The notes under the pieces: model-generated | Databases searched by the model: none | What the model was told of the DNA's origin: nothing | Seen by the model: only the letters and a program-made list of their open reading frames with translations | Program-made: the position numbers and the translations under genes | DNA from: Paroedura picta | Taxonomy: Eukaryota > Chordata > Lepidosauria > Squamata > Gekkonidae | Assembly (NCBI RefSeq): GCF_049243985.1 | Contig: NC_135379.1 | Span: 31,257,001-31,321,000, forward strand | DNA: 64,000 bases | Reading direction: 5' to 3' | Part shown: positions 56,291 to 64,000 of the stretch, piece after piece | How the letters are laid out: every line of letters begins with the position of its first letter | How positions within the stretch are numbered: position 1 is the stretch's first letter

Positions 56291-58087
56291 GAGCAATTCT
56301 CACGTGGCAGCGATCTGCAGCCTCCAAGCCCCAGAGGGAAGTGGAAGGAGGAGGGGGTCAAGGGTGGGGGATGGAAGGTGATTGGCTGCCCACTGGACAG
56401 ACAGGCAAGCCAGTTGGAGGAGGAGGCACTCAGGGGTGGGACAACCGCCCTGAGTGGGTATGAAGCGCTGAGTGGCACAAGCCACGAGACACGCTCTTCT
56501 TCCAAGGCCTTACCAGAAATATTAAGTGGAACAGATTGGATGTACTAGGGGCTGGCCAGAAGGCACAGGCATATGACTTATATGCTATTCCCCTGATGCA
56601 TGACTTCTCCCAAGGAGGGCAACTTAGCCTGAGATTCTGAGACCTGTGTATCAGGTGAAAGAGCTGGGGGAGCAGAGACACCCAGAACTGCCATTTTAAC
56701 ATTCCCAGGACTGTTTTTAATGTTTTTCTTCAATTTTACAGGACTCCCAGGCAACAGGAAGAAGCAGGGGAAGGAGGCAGCTCTCCCAGACAACGGGAAA
56801 TTGTCTACTCAATCATGATAATTCCCTCATCCTTCTACCACTCTCTGAGCATGTGCAAAGGGGATACATGGTGTGCAGCTGGACTTCCTCTCCTGGCTGG
56901 ATCTTTTGGAGTGCTGCTACTCCTGGTCTCTCCTTGGAATGCTGCCTGCCTGGGCAGAACTTGTTCTTTGACTGCCTGCTGGACATCTTCAAGGCTGGTT
57001 TTCTAATGTGCCTGATTTAAAATACTGTGTTTTCCTGCGGAATTGTAGCTGGGGGAAGTCTTTTTTCCTGATTCTTTTAAAATAGTTCCCCTTTGTTTTA
57101 CACTGTTATCTTGACTTATATTAAAAGTATTTTGCCTTTTCTCTGGTTCAAAACATTTTAAAATTTTAATGGGTTTCTGCTTGGAGGGAAGGTTCAGTTT
57201 GTTACCATTTTTTTAAGTTTATCTTTTAGCATTTTTCTTATTCTGTTTTCCAGTTCTTCATCTGCTATATTTGTAGCTGTTAATCTATAGTTGTTTTAAG
57301 TAACTTGCTGTGCTGTGTTTTTTGGGGAAGTGGTTTGCAGAGTTTTAGGGTGTTTGTCTTGTTCCTTAGAACACGTTAATCATTGCAACAGGTTCTGAAG
57401 AAAATTTATGGTGGTTTTAAAAACAGGTAGCTGTAGGTAAAGAGTTACGAAATATTTTTAAAAAGATAACCTGGCTTATCTTGTATTCTCTGGTTTGACA
57501 TTGGCTCTGTTTGTCTTGTGTCTGCTCTTGTTTCTTTGACTACTGACTTCTTTGATTAACTTCCACCCTCCAGTAAGAAACAATGGAGACAAGTAGGATG
57601 CTTAGTGCTCCATTTTGCAGGGAACTCCTTGTCTGGGAACCTTTTGGTCCGATCTGCTTGAAATTTGGGCTGGTTGATGTCATTTAGAATAAGTTAGAAT
57701 AAGTTTGGTGTCATGTGATTAAGCAAACAGCCCCCCAAGCCCCCCTCCTGAAGTGGCCCATAAGGAAGCAGAAATAATTTCACAATTTTGTGTTTGTGTA
57801 AATAATCAATGTCTGAAATTATATCAAGGAACTCAAATACCCCCAAATATCAAAATCCTCATCTGAATAATACTGGGTTTTTAAAAATGTTTTTCCGTAC
57901 AAGGGAGAATGGAATTGACAACACTGCATACATGCCTCAGGTCAAGAAATGCAACATTTAACTGGGAATTTTTTTAAAGTCCTGTATAAAAAGTGCTGTA
58001 TAAATTGTTTAATTTGGGTACTGCATTGGTCCCATCTAGCTTCAGCAACTCAGAATCTAGTCTAGAAACTCTCTTAATGTAGATACA

Positions 58088-58144
58088 CCCCCCCCCACAC
58101 ACACACACACACACTATGCAGTAATACAGGCACACACACACACA
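58088..58144 (+). repeat. (CA)n microsatellite
   Basis: A C run, then acacacacac repeats, a short break, and a second cacacacaca block. Confidence 0.9.
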
Positions 58145-58847
58145 AGCCACTAGCTTTCTGAATCCCAGAAAAGTGGATGGGGATCCAAAACCTTTTCGTA
58201 ACTAAGAAAACCTATATCAGTCTTCAAATTTATCATACTATCTTGAAACCATAACCACAACCCACACTACAGCTATTTTTACACAAGCAACAATGAAGAC
58301 CAAACAATGAACAAAGCAAACAAAGGCTTTGTGTTTAAATCCCACAGTTTAGCCTTGAAGAACTGAGGAATTAATCCCACAAGAGGTCATCTGCTTTTTG
58401 CTTTTTTAGCAGAATAAAAAACAAAAAGGCAATTTTTAGACACAGTACTGTGGTGCTTCAAATGTCAGAAAATCAAGCATGTTTCAGTAGACTGCAGTCA
58501 AAATTCCACATCTCATACGTGCAATCTACCCAAACTCTCATATGCATTACACAGGAGATAGAGGTACAGTGAGATGAATTCTGTGGATGTTTTTAAATGA
58601 GTCATAGAAAACACAAAGGCATGGATATATATGGTGAGGAATCGTATTATACTGGCAGAACCTGTAAACCCTCGGAAATAAAAAAAAACCAAAAGCCACA
58701 AAAGTGCATTAGAGAGAAAGAAAAGGATCTATGGTAGTGGAAGAAGGATGGAGACTAGGAAAGTAGATGAAGATGCTGGAATTATTAGCAATAACACTGC
58801 TCTGGAACTTAATAGGAAATCCAGCTTGCTGTAGTAGTTTGGAGCAC

Positions 58848-58983
58848 TGTAATATCAGGGCTCTCTCCGTCTCACCTCCCTCACAGGGTGTCTGTTGTGG
58901 GGAGAGGAAAGGGAAGGCAATTGTAAGCCGCTTTGAGACTCCTGGTAGAGAAAAGCATCATATAAGAACCAACTCTTCTTCTA
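58848..58983 (+). mobile_element. tRNA-derived SINE, 5'-truncated
   Basis: atatcagggctctctccgtc, gggtgtctgttgtggggaga, aattgtaagccgctttgaga and catataagaaccaactcttc: the 3' half of the family at 1-315. Confidence 0.85.
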
Positions 58984-59136
58984 ACAGACCCGCTGAAAGG
59001 GCAGATGTAACAACTACAGATAGTAAGCCTGCAGTGATACTCTCTCAAAGATACGCTGGTCCTGTGCCTTGAAGCCTCTTCATCACATACAAGCCTTTCA
59101 ATAATTATTAAGGCTGAGCCTTGGGGTCACCTACAG

Positions 59137-59272
59137 CAGGGGTAGTCAACGTGTGGTCCTCCAGATGTCCATGGACTGCAATTCCCACGAGCCCCTGCCA
59201 GCGTTTGCTGGCAGGGGCTCATGGGAATTGTAGTCCATGAACATCTGGAGGACCACACGTTGACTATCCCTG
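59137..59272. mobile_element. CAGGGGTAGTCAA hAT-like MITE, copy 5, perfect 8-bp duplication
   Basis: caggggtagtcaacgtgtgg / ccacacgttgactatccctg, with identical acctacag at 59129-59136 and 59273-59280. Sits 120 bp from the SCRN1 CpG island. Confidence 0.9.
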
Positions 59273-59389
59273 ACCTACAGCATCCCAGTGGTTGTTACTT
59301 TCTATGATCCTGAACCATCAAACATCTGGAGCAAACGATCTATAGATGCCAGAAGAAAAATGTCATCATCCCTGTTTGTTTTAACGGTG

Positions 59390-60120
59390 GGCGAGAATCC
59401 CTGGGTCAGCTAGCGGGCGGCATCCAAAGGGGGCTTCCATCGGGGGGCGCGGCGGCCATTAAGCACGCAGCCCAGAGCCGGCGCCTTGGGATCCGTGGGC
59501 CGCTTTCCGGCCGCCCCCACATTCGGGGGAGAACTCTCCGGGGATGATGAGTCACCACCCAGAGGCGCGCGGCCGGAGGGGGGGACGGACCCTGGGAAGG
59601 CACCGACGGCAGGGAAGCGGGGGCTTTCCGGGACCCCCTTGCGACCGGAGGAGGGGGGCGGGCGGGCTGGACACTCCCCTCCGGCCACACTTTGCAGCCC
59701 ACCCCTGCCAGGCCGAGGGCATCGGGAACAGCGGGGGGGGGGGAGGGAGCGGGTCCTTTGCACTGCCGCGCGGACGGACACCCGGGGGGGGGAGGGATGC
59801 AGGAGACGGACCGCTCACCTTGCCGGCCTCTGCCGCCGCCGCCGTGCAGCCTCTTCCCCTGCGGTGAGCGAGAGCGAGGCAGGCGGGCGGCCCCTCGCCA
59901 GGTAGCAGCTGGCCTCTCCGGCTCACGTGAGCTGCGGCCCCCCAGCGGCGCCGAGCAGCGAAGGAGGAGGCGCGGGCGGCATCGACGGCCGGCCGGCGGC
60001 GTCGCTCTCGCTCCTCCTGCCTACCTCCCTCCCTCCCTCCGTGTGCGCAGGCTCGGCCTAGCGGGGCTGCCGCAGGGACAGAGGGCAAGGAAGGAAGGGA
60101 AGCCAGAGCTGAGCTAGCTG
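59390..60120 (-). promoter_or_regulatory. SCRN1: CpG island: probable SCRN1 promoter and non-coding exon 1
   Basis: This block is strongly GC-rich and CpG-dense against AT-rich surroundings. On the minus strand an excellent donor, AAG|GTGAGC, has its GT at 59818-59817, so a non-coding exon 1 likely ends at 59819 and splices to the exon starting at 50847. An E-box CACGTG sits at 59924-59929. It lies upstream of SCRN1 and downstream of FKBP14, so SCRN1 is the natural owner. The transcription start is not determinable. Long open frames on both strands here are a product of base composition. Confidence 0.78.
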
Positions 60121-60127
60121 TGGCCCT

Positions 60128-60290
60128 GCCCGGTAGGGATGCCAGCCTCCAGGTGGGACCTGGACAGAAAAGGGATGCTTGGGAAGGTGGACTCCCTGGC
60201 ATTGCAGCCCACTGAGGTTCCAGTCTTCCCCAGGCTCCATCCCTAAATCTCTAGGAGTTTCCCAACTTTGATCTGGCAACCATTCCACTC
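60128..60290 (+). mobile_element. GGTTGCCA-ended repeat, near-complete
   Basis: cggtagggatgccagcctcc, gactccctggcattgcagcc, ctaggagtttcccaactttg, atctggcaacc. A second, partly overlapping-type copy follows at about 60330-60515. Confidence 0.62.
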
Positions 60291-60329
60291 CCCCATCCAC
60301 CGCTGGTGGTGGGAGGTGGGGCATGGTAA

Positions 60330-60515
60330 TCCTAGACCCTTCCCTATTAGGCAGGAGCTGGAGATCCCCTGGAATTACAACCCCTCTCCAGACGACAGAA
60401 ATCAGTTGCCCTGGAGAAAAGGGATGCTTGAGGAGAACTCCATGGCCTTGTACCCCACTGAGATCCCCTTCTCCCCAGGCTCCATCCTAAATCTGGATCT
60501 GACAAGCTTACCCAG
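60330..60515 (+). repeat. GGTTGCCA-ended repeat, second copy
   Basis: gctggagatcccctggaatt, ccagacgacagaaatcagtt, ggagaaaagggatgcttgag, ccccaggctccatccta. Confidence 0.58.
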
Positions 60516-62211
60516 CCATCCCCCACTAGTGGCCCCACGGCCCCTGGGCAGAAAGGCTTTCTAGCAAAGCATTGCTCATTGCCCAAGGGTTGCCCAAGTC
60601 TCTTCTCCCTGTCTGACTGTGTCTCCTCCAAAGCGATCCTAAGCATACTCACTCAGACATCAATCCTATTGCGCGAAGGTAGTTTAGTGTTGTAGCCACA
60701 GCCCTGGAATGAAGAAACCTTAAGACGACAGTGTTAAAAAAGAACCTACTCAGTGTGATGAAGCAACAGTGTTCATAGTGAAAGCAGAAGCCTGCACAGT
60801 TTGGTGTCATTTTGGCTGACCCAAATGGAAAAGTGGCACATTTTTTTTTTGGCTTTTCCTTTGCAATCCTGCAGTGTCCTGCAGACTTCGAAAAAAATGT
60901 GCCTCACCTGCTGATCTGGAATTTACCGACCCCAAGATGCATGGATGATTGTAAAAGCATATGAGGCAGATTTGTGGAAGCCTAAAAGCAATTATGAACC
61001 AAAAAGTTAAAGAGACCCAGAACAGCTGTTGCTAAAGGGAAAGGGTGCTATTGTCTTGATCCACTGTTAGTGGGCCTTCCAGAAACATCATGGGAAACTT
61101 GACCACCGTTGTTGCATATCTCAGTGTTGGAGCACATGAGAGTACAGATGAGAGAAGTTCCAGGGTGCACAAAAGGGGCAGTCCTGGGATTATGAATCAG
61201 TTTCAGTGTTGTTTTTGTGCCTCCTGACCTTGCCGCCAGCACTGCTGCAGCAACTTCCCCCTTCTCTGCTCTTATGACTGGGGACGGGGTAGCTCCCTGC
61301 CACTCTTCTCATCATCAGTGCAGGCACAACTCCTGGCCTTCCAACCAAGCCAGTGGCAAGTGAGAGACCTGAGACATGTGCGCGGGGGAATCCCATAACC
61401 TTCACAATGCTGAGCCCAGCCAATGTCCTTCTCTGCAGCAACTGGTACAGACAGCTCAATTCTATTGGAGGAGTGGAATTTAAACCTCTCTGCACATTTG
61501 TTTTTGTTCACATTTTTCTGCAAACTTAGTATATAGACAAGAGATCCCGTGAAATCCCATTTCCCTCTAGATAAGCCACAATATCCAGGCCTTACATTGG
61601 AGCCCGGACACAGTGGTGATGGTGTCTGGGAGCCACTCCAAGCCCAAAGCAGTTCCCAGCATCCACCACTACCATGGCAGGCCTTAGAGCAGCTTCTGAT
61701 GCCTGTCCATGCTGCAGCCGAGCCCAGAGTGGCTCCCAGTGTCAACTGATGCCACAGCTGAGCCCAGAGCTGCTGTATCACCATGACAGTTAGGCCTGGA
61801 GCATGGCTCCCTACTGTTGATTGCAAGATTTTAACCCCCCATGTTTTTTATATTCAGATTTTTCTGCAAACCTGGCAGTGCTCCCAAGTGTGCAGAAAAA
61901 TCTCTTTAGCCTCCACATAGCCTCAATCTGCAGATTTAGATATCTACAGATGGTGGTCACAGGTGGCTATTAGGATTTGAAATGTCACTGTACAAGAAAG
62001 CTACTGCAGTGCTGCAGCTATACGAATCTGAGCACACTCTGCTGCAGCAGCAAATCTTCAAGTCAGCCTGCCAGCCAGCTTAAACACACCCTTTAAAAGT
62101 CATGGGAAATAAATCTGCTGTGTAACCCATCAGCAGCCAGGGCTATTTTTGAAGTGAAGGGCATAATTGCAGAACACAGAAGTGAACCCAATATTTTATA
62201 CTTAATCAGGC

Positions 62212-62217
62212 TTTATT
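62212..62217 (-). promoter_or_regulatory. Candidate FKBP14 polyadenylation signal
   Basis: AATAAA on the minus strand about 310 nt after the FKBP14 stop codon. Plausible by position only; other hexamers exist in this AT-rich stretch. Confidence 0.3.
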
Positions 62218-62526
62218 TTAGACTGGCATTAAAAAAAATAGAAAATTGACAAATTGAAAGCAGAAAAGGCTGAAGTGTGTTTTTAAGCACCATTTGTTAG
62301 TAGAAAGGTTTTTGTTCCATGGCTTTTAAAATAAATATGAACTCCCCTTAAGAAAACTATTTTAAAGTTATTTTCACTCTATAAAAAAGAGGACAGTAAC
62401 AACATTGTTTCAACAAGCACATGTCAGGTAGAAAAATAATGTAATGCACTTTCCCCCCCTTGTGAGTTAACTTCAAGAAGTGTCAGTTGTGCAAAGTCTC
62501 TTGATTTCCCTCTCACTAGCAAGTCC

Positions 62527-62685
62527 TTATAGCTCATCATGCTTATACACAAACTCCCTTGCAGATATAAATCCATCTGTGTCCTCATCTTCTTTAGTAA
62601 ATATGTCTTCAACCAAAGCATCGTGATGGCTATCATTGACCACGGTGCCATGTCGTTCGAATTCCTTCTTCAAGTACATTTTTAC
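62527..62685 (-). CDS. FKBP14: FKBP14 terminal exon, EF-hand 2 and HDEL
   Basis: Acceptor gtcccacag ends at 62686. The 159-nt exon encodes 52 residues ending KHDEL with TAA at 62529-62527. HDEL is the ER retrieval signal. Confidence 0.96.
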   Translation of the reverse strand, partial: VKMYLKKEFERHGTVVNDSHHDALVEDIFTKEDEDTDGFISAREFVYKHDEL

Positions 62686-64000
62686 CTGTGGGACATATTG
62701 GGACCAAATACTTTAAGAAGCTGTTAAAATGCTTTTCAGAAGCAACAAACATGAAAGAGTATGGTATATCACATAGATCCCCTTGAGATTATTTTGGATG
62801 TACCAGGGTGGCTTCTGTATGAGCAAGGAATGAAGGACGACTGGATCCAGCTTCCCAGCGGTCATGCTGAAGCTCAGCATTTTGGCAATAAAATTAATTG
62901 CCTGCTTGCATCTCAGAAAATGCATGCAAGATCAGACGTGAACATCATGCCTTGAACAATCTGCCTCCCAGCCTATACCTTTTGAATTTTGTAACATCAA
63001 GTCCAATGAAAAGCTCTGGAAAGCCGAAGAGCGTTCACACTGTTTTATATGCATTTAGTTGGTCCTAATCAAGGGTAATACACAGGGTTTGTTCTTGTTT
63101 TTAGATTTTGTATAGGTTATTAGAAGACAAGAGTCACTGGAAAAGACAATAACGCTCGGAAAATTAAAGGCAGCAGGAAATGAGGAAGGCCCAGCATGAG
63201 ATGGAGTGACTGTAAGGAAGCCACAGCCCCGCAAGACTGGAACAAGGCTGTTAACAGGATGATATTTAGGGGGATTTTAATGCACAGGGTTGCCATAAGA
63301 CGGAAAATAGCTGCACAACCTTTTCTATAGTATCCAGCAATTTAGGAACAGGTCATGTTTTTAACTCATACAACAGCTCAAATGTTGTAACTAAAGAATC
63401 TTGGATCTGTCTATATCAGCTGTTTACCCCCTGGGCAGATTTCAAAAACCAAAACAGGTGCATTCTGATACGAGTCCCAGGTGGAATCCCTATTACAACT
63501 TGAATTCCAGATTTAGGGACAAAACAATGGAAAGCAGCGATCTGCAGGAAAATAATGTGAAATAATATTTCCCACAATTGGCCCAACTTTGTAAACATGG
63601 AGGCTGGAGATGTACTGCCTGCAAATATCCCAAGTAAGTTTTTTTTTAAAGGACAAAGCATATTTCAGATTATGTTCCCCGTACTCTCCTTAACTCAAGG
63701 CCATACAGGCTTTATCTTCCTGAGCAGCATCCAAGCCCAGCAGCTCTGCCAACACAGGCTCTGTCAGCTAGTGGGATCTAGCTTAACAGATGGAGATTTT
63801 TATTCACAAGTACCAAATCTGAGCAATAAAACTTCAAGAGAAGAACCAACTTCCTTTTCCAGTCAAAGAGCATTCATGAACCAATGTAGAATCCATTCGC
63901 CTCCTCACCTCCTCTTTCGATAGCTTCCAGTCATCATTAAGATCCATTTCTTGAAAGGACTCATGAGACCTTGGCCCATTTCTAATTTCTACAAGGTCAA
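62527..64000 (-). CDS. FKBP14: FKBP14 (FKBP22), ER peptidyl-prolyl isomerase; 3' two exons only
   Basis: FKBP14 is a prolyl isomerase of the endoplasmic reticulum lumen that helps fold collagens. It has an FKBP domain, two EF-hands and a C-terminal retention signal. The window contains exons 64000-63909 (cut by the edge) and 62685-62527. The first begins IDLVEIRNGPRSHESFQEMD and holds EF-hand loop DLNDDWKLSKEE. The second reads VKMYLKKEFERHGTVVNDSH and holds loop DEDTDGFISARE, then VYKHDEL-stop. Both loops keep their calcium-ligand positions and HDEL is intact. Compared with human, Asp becomes Thr just before the second loop (DIFTKED), outside the ligands. The FKBP domain is to the right of the window. 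Confidence 0.97.
62686..63908 (-). other. FKBP14 last intron
   Basis: GT-AG intron between the two FKBP14 exons. Apart from the LINE fragment at 63115-63320, no feature is recognised. Confidence 0.85.
63115..63320 (+). mobile_element. Non-LTR retrotransposon 3' fragment, clade not assigned
   Basis: actggaaaagacaataacgc, gaggaaggcccagcatgaga, ggaagccacagccccgcaag and gggttgccataagacgg form the decayed RT C-terminus and 3' end of a LINE of the type at 56065-56290. No intact frame. Confidence 0.6.
63909..64000 (-). CDS. FKBP14: FKBP14 penultimate exon (partial), EF-hand 1
   Basis: Enters at the window edge one base into an Ile codon and ends SKEE at donor gtgagg (GT at 63908-63907). It carries the GPRSHESFQEMDLNDDWKLS segment, nearly identical to human FKBP14. 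Confidence 0.95.

Larger units (their letters stand above)
50848..59818 (-). other. SCRN1 intron 1 (between non-coding exon 1 and the start-codon exon)
   Basis: Inferred from the donor at 59818 and acceptor at 50848. Contains the L2, MITE, SINE, microsatellite and LINE fragments listed. In 51620-53270, 53620-54400, 54930-56060 and 56830-58080 no feature is recognised. Confidence 0.65.
60121..62526. other. SCRN1-FKBP14 interval including FKBP14 3' UTR
   Basis: Starts with two GGTTGCCA-family repeats. At about 61590-61830 there is weak tandem similarity around gagcccagag. Otherwise no gene or clear repeat is seen; the rightmost few hundred bases should be FKBP14 3' UTR. Confidence 0.65.

Noticed and set aside
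59486-60202. Long overlapping open frames on both strands (up to 216 codons)
   Set aside because: They lie in the CpG island, have Pro/Arg/Gly-rich composition and no recognisable domain; open frames are expected by chance in such GC-rich DNA.
61590-61830. Minisatellite
   Set aside because: gagcccagag-type units recur, but spacing and similarity are too irregular to call a tandem array.

Overview
This window is vertebrate nuclear DNA, almost certainly from a squamate reptile. The lineage call rests on the repeats: a full-length BovB (RTE-clade) LINE with an open reading frame, Sauria-type tRNA SINEs whose tails resemble BovB, a 5S-rRNA-derived SINE, many CR1 and L2 fragments, and several small hAT-like palindromic DNA elements. 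No bacterial-style operons, CRISPR arrays or plasmid features are present.

Three protein-coding genes were recognised from exon translations compared with remembered human proteins. WIPF3 (+ strand) runs from before the window to a stop at 21996; six coding exons are visible and the proline-rich first coding exon lies upstream of base 1. SCRN1 (- strand) has seven coding exons between 50846 and 30900, which sum to 1245 nt (414 codons plus stop), the length of human SCRN1. A CpG-rich block at about 59390-60120 is its probable promoter and non-coding first exon. FKBP14 (- strand) enters from the right edge; its last two coding exons (63909-64000 and 62527-62685) carry two EF-hands and end in HDEL. 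The order WIPF3 > < SCRN1 < FKBP14 is that of human 7p14.3, so this is conserved synteny.

Layout: 1-13588 is a repeat-rich WIPF3 intron; 13589-21996 holds the WIPF3 exons; 21997-30899 is the tail-to-tail interval between WIPF3 and SCRN1; 30900-50846 is the SCRN1 coding body; 50848-59818 is SCRN1 intron 1; 59390-60120 is the CpG island; 60121-62526 is the SCRN1-FKBP14 gap including the FKBP14 3' UTR; 62527-64000 is the end of FKBP14.

The most striking object is the BovB LINE at 46803-50018, in an SCRN1 intron and antisense to it. It has a perfect 12-bp target-site duplication and one uninterrupted 1009-codon ORF with all endonuclease and reverse-transcriptase signature residues, so it looks very young and possibly active. 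Also notable are a 72-bp hAT-like micro-element whose arms differ only by CpG decay, a fold-back insertion with a 15-bp target duplication, and a set of GGGC..TTCYGCAC-ended elements I cannot name. I did not find a convincing undescribed gene system; the novelty here is in mobile-element structure. The three genes have unrelated known roles (actin regulation, exocytosis/ER contacts, ER protein folding) and share only location.
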